From: Mesorhizobium amorphae
GTDB lineage: Bacteria > Pseudomonadota > Alphaproteobacteria > Rhizobiales > Rhizobiaceae
Assembly (NCBI RefSeq): GCF_014843845.1
Contig: NZ_JHQS01000015.1
Location: forward strand, 124,001-188,000
Reading direction: 5' to 3'
Length of the DNA stretch: 64,000 bases
Shown one piece after another: positions 48,801 to 58,895 of the stretch (position 1 is its first letter; each line of letters starts with the position of its first letter). The notes under the pieces were generated by a model. That model was not told where the DNA came from, did no database searches, and was given only the letters and a program-made list of their open reading frames with translations. Made by a program: the position numbers and the translations under genes.

Positions 48801-50174
48801 TCAACGCCGCACCCTGCCGTCATATTGCCGGACCTCGCCCTCGCCGCCCGACAGGATGCGCTGCGGATTGCGGCTGAGATCGGTCACGGCCTCCTCGATG
48901 CGGTTGATCGAGCGGCGGCTGTCCTGGACCAGCGCCTCGACATCCTGCAGACCCTGACCCGAGAAACGAGCCAGATTGTCGGTGATGGTGCCGAGGCGGG
49001 CATTGAGCGTATCGGCAACCTGCTTGAACGACTTCAACGTACCCCTGGCATCGGCCATGACGCCGTCAGCCTGTCCTGAGCCGAGTAAGGTGTCGACCCT
49101 GGCCAGGATGCCGTCGACGCGCACCGAGGCATCGTTGAGGCGCTGTGCCAGTTGCTTGGCGTCCTTGATGGTCTGGTCGATATCGTCGCTTCTGTCGGCG
49201 ATCCTGTCGGTCACCCTGGCGATATCGGCGGCGGCCTTGTCGGCGCTTTCGCTGGCTTTCTGGATATTGGCGAGCGCCGTGCGCACCTCTGCCGGATCGA
49301 TGCCGTCGAGAACGCCATTGACCTTGTCCAGCGTACCTTGCGTCTTCTGGGCGAAATTGTTGATCGACCCCACCGCCGTGTCGACATTCTTGATCACACC
49401 GTCGAACTGCTTCGAGGTTTCCTTCAGATTGCCGGTGACTGTGTCGACATTGGCGACGATGCTCTTGATCTGGTCCTTGTCGACGGCGTTGAGCAGGCCT
49501 TCCGCGGCCTTCAGCGTGCCGTCGAGCTTGCCCGAAACGCCCTTCAGCTCATCCGACAGCGAACTGACGCTGGCGAGGAATTTGTCGATGCCATCGGAAT
49601 TCTTGGCCAGCGCATCGGAGAATGTCTGCGCGTTCTTGACGGTCTGGGTCAGCGGACCGCGAACGTCTTGGGTGAAACCTTCCAGATTCGAAAGCACCTT
49701 GTCGGCGCGGGTGAAGATGTCCTGCGCGGTTTGCAGCAGGTTGGTCACGGCGGATGGATTGGCGACGATCTCGGCGACCCTGCCTTCCTTTTCGGCCTGG
49801 TCGAGCAGCTTGACCTCCTTGGGGTCGGCGCCCTTGAGCTCGATATTGGCCTGGCCGGTCAGGCCGGCAAGCCCGATATCGGCCTGCGTCGACTTGGTGA
49901 TCGGCGTCACACGGTCGATTTCGGTGTCGGCGATGGCGACGGTCGGGTTGTCGACATCGATGTAGACGCGCTTGACGTCACCCACCTTGACGCCGTTGAA
50001 CAGCACGAAGCTGCCGCGCCCGAGGCCCGAGGCCGAGCCCGGAATGCGCACGCGCAGCACCGCCGTCTCGCCCCTGTCACCGATCGCAGCTGTCCAATAG
50101 ACGAAGGCGAAGGCCGCCAGGATCGCGGCCAGCGTGAAGATGCCGACAATGACGTAGTTGGCTCTGGTTTCCAT
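48801..50174 (-). CDS. mlaD: MlaD-like MCE-domain lipid-binding protein
   Basis: A 457-residue MCE protein. It has a single membrane helix (about 8-26), an MCE domain (about 40-115; FNGVKVGDVKRVYIDVDN) that forms a ring for lipid passage, and a much longer helical tail (about 145-440) than the 183-residue E. coli MlaD, with many amphipathic repeats of the LDKVNGVLDGID kind. Such long tails may span the periplasm. It lies 15 bases downstream of mlaF. Confidence 0.88.
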   Translation of the reverse strand: METRANYVIVGIFTLAAILAAFAFVYWTAAIGDRGETAVLRVRIPGSASGLGRGSFVLFNGVKVGDVKRVYIDVDNPTVAIADTEIDRVTPITKSTQADIGLAGLTGQANIELKGADPKEVKLLDQAEKEGRVAEIVANPSAVTNLLQTAQDIFTRADKVLSNLEGFTQDVRGPLTQTVKNAQTFSDALAKNSDGIDKFLASVSSLSDELKGVSGKLDGTLKAAEGLLNAVDKDQIKSIVANVDTVTGNLKETSKQFDGVIKNVDTAVGSINNFAQKTQGTLDKVNGVLDGIDPAEVRTALANIQKASESADKAAADIARVTDRIADRSDDIDQTIKDAKQLAQRLNDASVRVDGILARVDTLLGSGQADGVMADARGTLKSFKQVADTLNARLGTITDNLARFSGQGLQDVEALVQDSRRSINRIEEAVTDLSRNPQRILSGGEGEVRQYDGRVRR

Positions 50175-50188
50175 TGCCCCACTTATGG

Positions 50189-51001
50189 CTATGCGCGCGC
50201 CGCAAGATCAAGTTGGCGCGCGCGTTTTCCGCGGAAATAGGATTTCACCCACGGCTCCTCGCTCTTCAGCATGTCGTCGATCGTGCCTTGGACCAGCACC
50301 TTCTTCTTGCCGAGCACGGCAACGCGGTCGCAGGCGGTAAACAGCGTGTCGAGGTCGTGCGTGACCATGTAGACCGTCAGATCCATCGTGTCGCGCAGCT
50401 TGACCACGAGTTCGTCGAATTCGGCCGCGCTGATCGGGTCAAGGCCGGAGGTCGGCTCGTCGAGGAAGACGATGTCCGGGTCGAGCGCCAGCGCGCGCGC
50501 CAGGGCTGCGCGCTTGATCATGCCGCCGGAAAGCTCGGAGGGGAATTTCTGCGCCGCGTCAGGCGGCAAGCCGACCAGTTCGATCTTCAGCAAAGCCAAT
50601 TCATCCATCAGCTTTTTCGGCAGGTCGAGATATTCGCGCATCGGCACCTGCACATTCTCCTGCACCGTCAGCGCCGAAAACAGCGCGCCGTGCTGGAAAA
50701 GCACGCCAAGGCGCATGTCGATGCGCAAGCGCTCGATGTCGCTCGCCTTCTGGACATCGACCCCGAACAGCTTGATCGTGCCCGACTGTTTGGGAGTCAG
50801 GCCGAGGATGGTGCGCAGGAGGACCGACTTGCCCGCACCCGAGGCGCCGACGAAGCCGAGGATCTCGCCACGCCGGATGTCGAGCGAGAGCTTGTCGAGG
50901 ATGAGCTTGTCGCCGAAGGAGACGGTGATGTCGTGCGCCGACAGCACGATATCGCCCTCGTCCCTATTCTCCCCGACCTTGGCCTCAGTCCGCGTCGCCA
51001 T
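50189..51001 (-). CDS. mlaF: MlaF-like ABC transporter ATP-binding protein
   Basis: A 270-residue ATPase that powers phospholipid transfer between the membranes. Walker A GASGAGKS (about 53-60), signature ELSGGMIKRAALARALAL and Walker B DIVFLDEPTSGLDP are present. It starts immediately after mlaE and ends 15 bases before mlaD, confirming the operon. Confidence 0.92.
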   Translation of the reverse strand: MATRTEAKVGENRDEGDIVLSAHDITVSFGDKLILDKLSLDIRRGEILGFVGASGAGKSVLLRTILGLTPKQSGTIKLFGVDVQKASDIERLRIDMRLGVLFQHGALFSALTVQENVQVPMREYLDLPKKLMDELALLKIELVGLPPDAAQKFPSELSGGMIKRAALARALALDPDIVFLDEPTSGLDPISAAEFDELVVKLRDTMDLTVYMVTHDLDTLFTACDRVAVLGKKKVLVQGTIDDMLKSEEPWVKSYFRGKRARQLDLAARA

Positions 51002-51002
51002 G

Positions 51003-52190
51003 TCAGAACTCGATTGCTGCGTAGAACATGGCGAAAAGACCGTCGAGGATAATGACCACGAAGATCGACTTCACCACCGAGGCGGTCACATGCTGTCCCA
51101 GCGATTCGGCGCTGCCGCCGACCTTCATGCCTTCGACAGAGGCGATGGTGCCGATGATCATGGCCATGAACGGCGCCTTGATCAGCCCGGCAAAGATCGT
51201 GCTGAGGTCGATGGCGACGCGCAGACGGTCGATAAAGGCGGCCGGGGGAATGTCGGAATAAAGCCAGGCAGCAACGATGCCGCCGCCGAGTGCGGCGAAA
51301 TTGGCGATGATGGTCAGGCAAGGCAGGGCGATCACCAGCGCGACCAGCCGCGGAAAGACCAGCACGCCGATCGGGTTTAGTCCAATGACCTTCAGCGCGT
51401 CGACCTCCTCGCGCATCTTCATCGAACCGATCTCGGCGGTGATCGCGCTGCCGGAGCGGCCGGCTATCATGATCGCGGTCATCAGCACGCCGAGCTCGCG
51501 CAGGATCAGCACGCCGACGAGATCGACGACGAAGATGTCGGCACCGAAATAGCTGAGCTGATAGGCGCCCTGCTGGGCGACGATGGCGCCGACGATGGCC
51601 GACATCAGCACCACGACCGGAATGGCGCCGACGCCCATGCGGTCGATCTGGTTGAAGATCGCGGCCGGATTGACGGCATGACCGCGACCGAGCTTCATCT
51701 GCGCGCCGCGGATGGTGGCGCCGAGGATGTTCATCGACGACAGGAAATCGTCGCGCATTTCATAAACGCGGCGGCCGACCGCCTCGAGCCCGCGGATAAT
51801 GATGTTGGGCGGCCCGGCCGCTCCCGATTCGGGCTCGCGCCGGACGGCGTCGCCGACGGCGCCGAGCAGGATCGAAGCGATCTCGCTCTGGCCTTGCAAT
51901 TTGACTTCGACGCCTTTCTTCTCGAAGGCGCTGACCAGGCGGTCGATCAGCCAGGCGCCGGCCGTGTCCATCTTTTCGATGTGCGAAAGATCTAGCGCCA
52001 AGGTTTTGAAACCGCTGCGCTTCTCGATCCGGCGCATCTCCGCGTCGACCAATGCCACGGTGCGTGTCGTCCAGGTTCCGGAAAAGGCGCAGCCGAGAAC
52101 GCCGCCCTCCTCGCCGACGGCGATGCGCGGCTGGCCATTTGGCTCCTTGGCGGCGTTGCCGCTTGCGTCGCGTTTGCCGATGGTCAACAT
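51003..52190 (-). CDS. mlaE: MlaE-like ABC permease with N-terminal STAS domain
   Basis: A 395-residue protein that joins an MlaB/STAS-like domain (about 20-125; TLALDLSHIEKMDTAGAWLIDRL) to an MlaE permease (about 150-395; GRSGSAITAEIGSMKMREEVDAL, five or six helices). In E. coli MlaB is a separate protein, so here its role is supplied in cis. The ATG at 52190 has AGGA 4 bases upstream. It is the first gene of the operon, ending one base before mlaF. Confidence 0.92.
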   Translation of the reverse strand: MLTIGKRDASGNAAKEPNGQPRIAVGEEGGVLGCAFSGTWTTRTVALVDAEMRRIEKRSGFKTLALDLSHIEKMDTAGAWLIDRLVSAFEKKGVEVKLQGQSEIASILLGAVGDAVRREPESGAAGPPNIIIRGLEAVGRRVYEMRDDFLSSMNILGATIRGAQMKLGRGHAVNPAAIFNQIDRMGVGAIPVVVLMSAIVGAIVAQQGAYQLSYFGADIFVVDLVGVLILRELGVLMTAIMIAGRSGSAITAEIGSMKMREEVDALKVIGLNPIGVLVFPRLVALVIALPCLTIIANFAALGGGIVAAWLYSDIPPAAFIDRLRVAIDLSTIFAGLIKAPFMAMIIGTIASVEGMKVGGSAESLGQHVTASVVKSIFVVIILDGLFAMFYAAIEF

Positions 52191-52266
52191 GGCGTCCTGT
52201 TTAGCCTGCCGGAACCAGCCTGTCATTTGCCGGCATGCCGTTGTCGCATAGGCTGAGAAGAAAAAT

Positions 52267-53250
52267 ATGGCGCGTGTCATTTCGGTCGAATCCGAGCGTT
52301 TTCCCATCGCCGTCACCTTCACCATTTCACGCGGGTCCAAGACGGAAGCCGAAGTCATCACCGTGACGATCGGCGAGAACGGCCATATCGGGCACGGCGA
52401 ATGCGTTCCCTACAGACGCTATGGCGAGACCATGGAGGGCGTGCGCGAGGCGATCGAGGCTAAGCGCGACAGGATCGCTGGCGGAATCAGTCGCGCTGCT
52501 TTGCTCGATGTGATGACGGCGGGAGCTGCCCGCAACGCCATCGACTGCGCTCTGTGGGATCTGGAAGCAAAGGCAAGCGGTAAGCCGGTTGCGGCCAGCA
52601 TTTGCAAGGCTCCGTTGCGAGCGCTTGAGACAGCCTACACGTTGTCACTTGGCGAGCCGGAGGCGATGGCGGCGCAGGCCCGCGCCAATTCCGCGCGGCC
52701 GCTGCTCAAGGTCAAGATCGGCGGCGACAATGATATCGCCCGCATTCGTGCCGTGGCGGAGGCGGCGCCGGGCAGCCGCATCATCCTCGACGCCAATGAG
52801 GGCTGGACCGATGAGAACATCGTCGAGAACCTCGCATTCGCCGCCGCGCAGCGCATCGCGCTGATCGAACAGCCGCTTCCCGCCGGCCGTGATGGTATCT
52901 TGCGGCACATCGCGCATCCAGTACCGATTTGCGCCGACGAGAGCGTGCACGAGGCCAAGGACCTCGAAGCGTTGGTTGGTCTCTACGACGCCGTCAACAT
53001 CAAGCTCGACAAGTCGGGCGGCCTGACGGCCGCTCTTGTGCTGCGCGACCGGGCCCGCGAACTTGGCTTCGGCATCATGGTCGGCTGCATGGTTGGCACG
53101 TCGCTGGCGATGGCGCCGGCCGTCCTGCTGGCCCAAGGCGCCGATTTCGTCGACCTCGACGGCGCGCTGCTGCTGGCCCGCGACCGCGAGCCCGGCCTCG
53201 TCTACGAGGGGTCGCTGGTCTCACCCCCTGACAGGGCGCTGTGGGGCTGA
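52267..53250 (+). CDS. dgcA: L-Ala-D/L-Glu dipeptide epimerase
   Basis: A 327-residue enolase-superfamily enzyme that epimerises dipeptides released from peptidoglycan. Catalytic Lys pair K148/K150 in LLKVKIGG, metal ligands Asp175 (LDANEGW), Glu201 (LIEQPLP) and Asp224 (ICADES), and the later lysine in NIKLDKSGG are all present. The recycling role fits the family. Its last 30 bases overlap the convergent MFS gene. Confidence 0.87.
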   Translation: MARVISVESERFPIAVTFTISRGSKTEAEVITVTIGENGHIGHGECVPYRRYGETMEGVREAIEAKRDRIAGGISRAALLDVMTAGAARNAIDCALWDLEAKASGKPVAASICKAPLRALETAYTLSLGEPEAMAAQARANSARPLLKVKIGGDNDIARIRAVAEAAPGSRIILDANEGWTDENIVENLAFAAAQRIALIEQPLPAGRDGILRHIAHPVPICADESVHEAKDLEALVGLYDAVNIKLDKSGGLTAALVLRDRARELGFGIMVGCMVGTSLAMAPAVLLAQGADFVDLDGALLLARDREPGLVYEGSLVSPPDRALWG

Positions 53251-54435
53251 GCGCGCGGCGAGCCCGATCAGCACCAGTCCGATGATGGCGATCGGGATCA
53301 TGGCCAGAAAACCGTCGACGCCATAGCGGTCGTAGAGCGGACCAGAGGCGAGCGTCACCACGGCCATGAAGAAGCCGTTGAAGAAATAGGCAATGCCTTG
53401 CGCGGCACCCGTGCGCTCTTCGGAGACGGTTTCGCCGATCATCTTCTGCAGGCCGATCAGCACCATCGCCACCGACACTGAATGCAAGGTCTGGACGCCA
53501 AAGAAGCCGGCAACACCAAGGCCAAGCGGCCAGATCAGCGGAAAGGCGATCCAGCGCACGATCGAGCCGATGCCGGCGATCACCATGACCTGGACGACGG
53601 AAACGGAGGCGAAAATGCGGTTGAAAAACAAAAACATGCAGACCTCGGCGACCACGCCCCAGGCCCAGAGCAGTCCGACGACGGAATCGCTGATGCCAAT
53701 CGACTTCCAGTAGATCGACACGAAGCCGTAGAGAAAGGCATGGCTGGCGGTGATGATGCCGACGCCGAAGGTAAAATACAGGAAGTAGGCATTGAGCAGC
53801 TTTGGCGCCGCGTGCTGGATGTCGGTGGCCGAAAGCGGCGACGCGCGGCGCGGACGGCCGAGGCGCGGCGCCAGCAATCCGGCCAGAAGGGCGGCGGCAA
53901 GGGCCACGAAGATGATCGCCGGCACGGCCTTGGGACCTGTCCAGGCCAGGATGAAACCGCCGGCGATGTTGGCGCAGAGATAGGAGATCGAGCCCCATTT
54001 GCGCATGGCGGTGTAGTTGGAGCCGAAGCGGCGCACGCCCGAAAGCGCCAGCGAATCGGCGATCGGCGAATGCGGCGTCCAGACGATGGTCAGTGCCAGC
54101 GAAACGGCCAACACCATGGCGTAGGTGGGAGTGAGGAAATAGCCGGCGGAGATGACCATAGTCGCGGCGACGAGCACGATATAGACATTGGCCCGGTCCT
54201 TGGCCCTGTCGGCCAGGGCGGTCAGCAGCGGCGTCGTCACCACGCGCAGGAACATCGGCGCGGCCAGGATGACCGCGATCTGTTCGGCATGGAAACCTTC
54301 GGCCTGCAGCCACAGCGGGAAATAAGGCAGATGGATGCCGAGCGACACGAACAGGGTGAAGAAGATCAGGCTCATGCGCAGTTCGAAATGGCGCGGCTTG
54401 ACGAGCTGTTCGGGTGAAAGCGGCGGCAGGGACAT
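53221..54435 (-). CDS. MFS transporter, HcaT/nucleoside-porter-like
   Basis: A 404-residue transporter with 12 membrane helices and the PPP-family opening LIFFTLFVSLGIHLPYFPLWL followed by VVTTPLLTALADRAKDR near 77. The subfamily includes the 3-phenylpropionate porter HcaT, but the substrate cannot be set. The ATG at 54435 is used; a TTG at 54447 is in frame. Its C-terminus overlaps dgcA tail to tail by 30 bases, but the two are on opposite strands. Confidence 0.8.
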   Translation of the reverse strand: MSLPPLSPEQLVKPRHFELRMSLIFFTLFVSLGIHLPYFPLWLQAEGFHAEQIAVILAAPMFLRVVTTPLLTALADRAKDRANVYIVLVAATMVISAGYFLTPTYAMVLAVSLALTIVWTPHSPIADSLALSGVRRFGSNYTAMRKWGSISYLCANIAGGFILAWTGPKAVPAIIFVALAAALLAGLLAPRLGRPRRASPLSATDIQHAAPKLLNAYFLYFTFGVGIITASHAFLYGFVSIYWKSIGISDSVVGLLWAWGVVAEVCMFLFFNRIFASVSVVQVMVIAGIGSIVRWIAFPLIWPLGLGVAGFFGVQTLHSVSVAMVLIGLQKMIGETVSEERTGAAQGIAYFFNGFFMAVVTLASGPLYDRYGVDGFLAMIPIAIIGLVLIGLAARSAPQRPVRG

Positions 54436-54563
54436 GAATCGATCCAATTACGCCGCGTTCTACCAGACGGCCAGCAACGTGATCGACCATTACCATGGAG
54501 AAAAACCGGGCGAAACCGGTTGGACTAATCGATTGATTCGGCAGTCCGCGACCGGCCGTGGCT

Positions 54564-55379
54564 TCACGCCGCTTCGACCACCCGGTCCTCGATGAGCATC
54601 GGGATGAACGGCTCGTCCGGAGCCTCGGGCAGGACCTTGGCCCAATGCAGGACTTCCATCCGGCCGTCGAAGTGCTCGACCACCGCCGTGCAGCTTTCCA
54701 CCCAGTCGCCGGTGTTGATGTACTGCACGTCCTCGTAGTTCTCGATCGCGGCGTGGTGGATGTGGCCGCAGATGACGCCGTCGACATGCGAGCGGCGCGC
54801 TTCCTCGGTCAGCATGGTCTGGAACGAGCCGATGAAGTTCACCGCCTTCTTGACGTTGACCTTGGCCCAGGACGAAAACGACCAGTAAGGCAGGCCAAGC
54901 AACTGGCGAAGCCGCGTCACCACCCTGTTGACGAGCATGGCTGCGTCATAGGCATAGTCGCCGAGATAGGCCAGCCAGCGCGCATTGTGGACGACGGTGT
55001 CGAACTGGTCACCATGGATAACCAGCAGGCGCCTGCCGTCGGCGGTTTCGTGGATGGCGCGGTCGGCGACGACGATGCCGCCGAAATGCACGCCCTGGAA
55101 CTGGCGGGCGAACTCGTCGTGATTGCCGGCGATATAGGTGATGTTGGCGCCCTTGCGCGCCTTGCGCAGCAATTTTTGTACGACGTCATTGTGGCTCTGC
55201 GGCCAGTGCCAGCTGCGCCGCAGGCGCCAGCCATCGACGATGTCGCCGACGAGATAGATGATATCGGCGTCGTGATGGCGCAGGAAATCGATCAGGAAGT
55301 CGGCCTTGGCCGCCTTCGAGCCGAGATGGACGTCGGAGATGAACATGCTGCGGAAAGTGCGGGGCTCTGGGCCAGACAT
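54564..55379 (-). CDS. Calcineurin-like phosphoesterase, LpxH-type
   Basis: A 271-residue metallophosphoesterase. All signature motifs are present: ISDVHLGS (14-21), GDIVDGW, AGNHDE, VIHGDQFD and CGHIHHA. The order and the DVHLGS/GDxxD/GNHD/GHxH pattern match UDP-2,3-diacylglucosamine hydrolase-like enzymes that act in lipid A synthesis, although many Rhizobiales use LpxI instead, so the exact substrate is open. The ATG at 55379 begins MSGPEPRTF. Confidence 0.82.
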   Translation of the reverse strand: MSGPEPRTFRSMFISDVHLGSKAAKADFLIDFLRHHDADIIYLVGDIVDGWRLRRSWHWPQSHNDVVQKLLRKARKGANITYIAGNHDEFARQFQGVHFGGIVVADRAIHETADGRRLLVIHGDQFDTVVHNARWLAYLGDYAYDAAMLVNRVVTRLRQLLGLPYWSFSSWAKVNVKKAVNFIGSFQTMLTEEARRSHVDGVICGHIHHAAIENYEDVQYINTGDWVESCTAVVEHFDGRMEVLHWAKVLPEAPDEPFIPMLIEDRVVEAA

Positions 55380-55500
55380 CAGATCGTCACCGTTGCTTTC
55401 GCGCAGGCTATGCCCCGATTCATGCAACAACCGTATGACGGTTGCGATTGGTCCAGCTGAAGAGCTAGCGTGCCGCGCTTGATCAGAGGAGAAAACCACC

Positions 55501-56280
55501 ATGGATCTCGGCATTCGCGGCAAGAAGGCGATCGTCTGCGCATCGAGCAAGGGACTTGGGCGCGGCTGCGCCATGGCGCTGGCCGAGGCCGGCTGCGATC
55601 TGGTGGTCAACGGCCGCAATGGCGAGCTGCTGGCCAGGACCGCCCAGGACATCCGTGATCGCTACGGCGTCAAGGTGACCGAGGTTCTCGGTGACGTCTC
55701 GAAGCCCGAAGTTCAGAAGGCGATGCTTGCCGCCTGCCCCGATCCCGACATCCTCGTCAACAACAATGGCGGCCCGCCGCTACGCGACTTCCGCACGCTC
55801 GACCGCGAGAAGATCCTCGAAGGCGTCACCCAGAACATGGTGACCCCCATCGAGCTGATCCAGGCGGTCATCGACGGCATGGCGGCGCGCGGCTTCGGCC
55901 GCATCGTCAACATCACCTCGCTGTCGGTCTATGTGCCGATCCCCGGGCTCGACCTGTCGTCCGGCGCGCGTGCCGGGCTGACCTCGTTCCTCGCTGGCGT
56001 CGCCCGCACCGTGATCGACCGTAACGTGACCATAAACAGCATGCTGCCCGGTAAGCTCGACACCGACCGGCTGCGCGGCCCGCATGAAGCCGGCACCCCG
56101 GAAGACCCGGCGGCGGCGGCCGCGCGCAAGGCCCGCATCAGCGCCGACGTGCCTGCCAAGCGACTCGGTACGCCGGAGGAGTTCGGCCAGATCTGCGCCT
56201 TCCTGTGCTCGGTTCATACCGGCTACCTGACCGGGCAGAACATTCCGGTCGATGGCGGCCTCTACGTCAGTGCGTTCTGA
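55501..56280 (+). CDS. SDR-family oxidoreductase with altered catalytic residues
   Basis: A 259-residue short-chain dehydrogenase/reductase fold protein. The cofactor motif is ASSKGLGRG (14-22) and the NNNG structural motif lies at 87-90. The catalytic Ser140 (NITS) is present, but the YxxxK pair is replaced by Ser153 and Arg157 (SSGARAGL where YSASKAGL is usual), so the standard proton relay is absent. The C-terminal signature GYLTGQNIPVDGGLY is normal. It is either a non-classical enzyme or a binding protein. Start ATG 55501; GGAG 12 bases upstream. Confidence 0.88.
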   Translation: MDLGIRGKKAIVCASSKGLGRGCAMALAEAGCDLVVNGRNGELLARTAQDIRDRYGVKVTEVLGDVSKPEVQKAMLAACPDPDILVNNNGGPPLRDFRTLDREKILEGVTQNMVTPIELIQAVIDGMAARGFGRIVNITSLSVYVPIPGLDLSSGARAGLTSFLAGVARTVIDRNVTINSMLPGKLDTDRLRGPHEAGTPEDPAAAAARKARISADVPAKRLGTPEEFGQICAFLCSVHTGYLTGQNIPVDGGLYVSAF

Positions 56281-56440
56281 CGCAAGGTCCGGCTTTCTCG
56301 CAGGATCTCAACACAAAAGGTTGAAATAGCTCAGTCTTTTCGACCTTGACCCTTTCCTTCGCGCTTGCGTCATTTGGCGTCGCGAAAAACCGATGCCGCA
56401 TGCTAAAAGGCAGCGAGGCAACATCGCAGGGAGGGCCGGT

Positions 56441-58765
56441 ATGGACAGCGAGAACAAGAAGACGGCCCGGTCGGACCTCGACGAGGCCGCGCTCTACTTC
56501 CACAAGCATCCGACCCCCGGAAAGCTCGAAATCCAGGCGACGAAGCCGCTCGGCAACCAACGCGACCTGGCGCTTGCCTATTCGCCGGGCGTCGCCGCCC
56601 CTTGCCTCGAAATCCGCGACAATCCGGCAACCGCCGCCGACTACACGGCGCGCGCCAACCTGGTCGGCGTCGTCTCCAACGGCTCGGCGGTGCTTGGCCT
56701 CGGCAATATCGGCCCGCTCGCCTCCAAGCCGGTCATGGAAGGCAAGGCGGTGCTGTTCAAGAAATTCGCCGGCATCGACGTGTTCGACATCGAGATCGAC
56801 GCGCCCGGGATCGAGCGCATGGTCGAGACGATCTCGGCGCTGGAGCCGACCTTCGGCGGTATCAACCTCGAGGACATCAAGGCGCCCGAGTGCTTCGAGG
56901 TTGAGGAACAGCTCAAGGCCCGCATGGGCATACCGGTGTTCCACGACGACCAGCACGGCACGGCGATCATCGTCGCCGCCGCGGTGCTCAACGGTCTGGA
57001 ATTTGCCGGCAAGACGATTTCCGACATCAAGATCGTCACCTCGGGCGCCGGTGCCGCCGCCCTGGCCTGCCTCAATCTCCTGGTCTCGCTCGGCGCCAAG
57101 GTGGAGAACATCTGGGTCACCGACCGTTTCGGCGTCGCCTATAAGGGGCGCACGGACGAGATGGACCGCTGGAAGGATCCTTATGTGAAGGATACTCCAG
57201 CGCGAACGCTGGCCGATGTGATTTCGGGCGCCGATGTCTTTCTCGGCCTGTCGGCCGCTGGCGTGTTGAAACCGGAACTGCTGCAGCATATGGCGCCGAA
57301 GCCGCTGATCCTGGCGCTGGCCAACCCCAATCCGGAGATCATGCCGGAGGCCGCGCGGGCGGCGCGCCCAGACGCGATGATCTGCACAGGCCGCTCCGAT
57401 TTTCCCAATCAGGTCAATAACGTACTGTGCTTTCCTTACATTTTTCGTGGAGCCCTGGACTGCGGCGCCAGCGCCATCAATGAAGAGATGAAGATGGCTG
57501 CGGTGCGGGCGATCGCAGCCCTTGCCCGCGAAGAACCGTCCGACGTGGCCGCGCGCGCCTATTCGAGCGAGACGCCGATTTTCGGGCCCGATTTCCTGAT
57601 CCCCTCGCCCTTCGACCCCAGGCTGATCCTGCGCATCGCGCCGGCGGTGGCCAAGGCGGCCTGCGATACCGGCGTCGCCACGCGGCCGATCACCGACTTT
57701 GCCGCCTATATCGACAAGCTCAATCGCTTCGTCTTCCGCTCCGGCCTGGTGATGAAGCCGGTGTTCTCGTCGGCCAAGGCGTCGAGCTCCAAGCGCGTCA
57801 TCTATGCCGAGGGCGAGGACGAGCGCGTGCTGCGCGCCGCGCAGGTTGTGCTTGAGGAAGGCATTGCCGAGCCGATCCTGATCGGGCGTCCGCACGTCAT
57901 AGAAGTCAGGCTGAAGCGCTATGGATTGCGCATCAAGCCGGGCGTCGATTTCGGCCTGATCAACCCCGAGGACGATCCGCGCTACCGCCACTATGTCGAC
58001 CTGTTGATCGAGCTTGCCGGCCGGCGCGGCGTGACGACTGAGGCCGCGCGCACCATGGTGCGTACCGACAACACGGTGATCGCGGCCCTTGCGCTCAAGC
58101 GCGGCGACGCCGATGCCATGGTCTGCGGTCTCGAAGGCCGTTTCGAGCGGCATCTGCGCAACGTCACCCTGATCATCGGGCCACGCGCGGGTATCAAGGA
58201 CCGGGATCTGTCGACGCTGTCCATGCTGATCTCGCAGCGCGGCATCATCTTCCTCACCGACACGCATGTCTCCGTCGACCCGACGGCGGAGGAGATCGCC
58301 GAGATGACGGTGCTGGCGGCGGAAGAAATTCAGCGCTTCGGCATCGAGCCCAAGGCAGCACTCCTGTCGCATTCGGATTTCGGCTCGCGCGATTCGCCGA
58401 GCGCGCTGAAGATGCGCCAGGCCGCGGCCATCCTGGCGCGCATCGCGCCGGAATTGCAGAGCGACGGCGAGATGCATGCCGACTCCGCACTGTCGGAGCA
58501 TTTGCGCCAGCGTGTCTATCCGCATTCGCGGCTGAAGGGCGAAGCCAATCTGCTGGTGTTTCCGAACCTCGATTCGGCCAACATCACGCTCACCGCGCTG
58601 CGCGCCATGATGGATGCGCTGCATGTCGGGCCGATCCTGCTCGGCACGGACAAGCCGGCACACATATTGACGCCTTCGGTGACCTCGCGCGGCGTCGTCA
58701 ACATGACCGCGCTCGCCGTGGTTGAGGCGACGCACAAGGCGCAGGCGGTGGTCAATCTGGGCTAA
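56441..58765 (+). CDS. maeB: NADP-dependent malic enzyme (MaeB type)
   Basis: A 774-residue fusion: a malic enzyme half (about 1-430; [38 protein letters not shown]) decarboxylates malate to pyruvate, and a C-terminal phosphotransacetylase-like half (about 440-774), a usual non-catalytic, possibly regulatory domain of MaeB. In rhizobia malic enzyme supplies pyruvate during growth on C4-dicarboxylates; NADP rather than NAD use is inferred from family only. The ATG at 56441 has GGGAGGG 8 bases upstream. Confidence 0.9.
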   Translation: MDSENKKTARSDLDEAALYFHKHPTPGKLEIQATKPLGNQRDLALAYSPGVAAPCLEIRDNPATAADYTARANLVGVVSNGSAVLGLGNIGPLASKPVMEGKAVLFKKFAGIDVFDIEIDAPGIERMVETISALEPTFGGINLEDIKAPECFEVEEQLKARMGIPVFHDDQHGTAIIVAAAVLNGLEFAGKTISDIKIVTSGAGAAALACLNLLVSLGAKVENIWVTDRFGVAYKGRTDEMDRWKDPYVKDTPARTLADVISGADVFLGLSAAGVLKPELLQHMAPKPLILALANPNPEIMPEAARAARPDAMICTGRSDFPNQVNNVLCFPYIFRGALDCGASAINEEMKMAAVRAIAALAREEPSDVAARAYSSETPIFGPDFLIPSPFDPRLILRIAPAVAKAACDTGVATRPITDFAAYIDKLNRFVFRSGLVMKPVFSSAKASSSKRVIYAEGEDERVLRAAQVVLEEGIAEPILIGRPHVIEVRLKRYGLRIKPGVDFGLINPEDDPRYRHYVDLLIELAGRRGVTTEAARTMVRTDNTVIAALALKRGDADAMVCGLEGRFERHLRNVTLIIGPRAGIKDRDLSTLSMLISQRGIIFLTDTHVSVDPTAEEIAEMTVLAAEEIQRFGIEPKAALLSHSDFGSRDSPSALKMRQAAAILARIAPELQSDGEMHADSALSEHLRQRVYPHSRLKGEANLLVFPNLDSANITLTALRAMMDALHVGPILLGTDKPAHILTPSVTSRGVVNMTALAVVEATHKAQAVVNLG

Positions 58766-58793
58766 GGCCGCATTTGGCGCTAAGCTGCCGTCA

Positions 58794-58848
58794 CGTTTGG
58801 TTGCCGATTCGATTGCGTTTGGTTGCAGACTAAGGCGCGGTTAACCGC
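58794..58848. promoter_or_regulatory. Direct repeat and palindrome upstream of the DUF2865 gene
   Basis: CGTTTGGTTGC occurs twice (58794-58804 and 58816-58826), 22 bases apart, followed by the perfect 12-base palindrome GCGGTTAACCGC (58837-58848). This looks like an operator region, but no regulator is known. Confidence 0.4.
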
Positions 58849-58895
58849 GGTCGCGTTAGTTTCGTGGCGAACAGGCAAGCGGAGTTTTAGGGCAC

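Noticed and set aside
56267..58735. 822-residue minus-strand frame opposite maeB
   Set aside because: Shadow of the malic enzyme gene, which has all its motifs.
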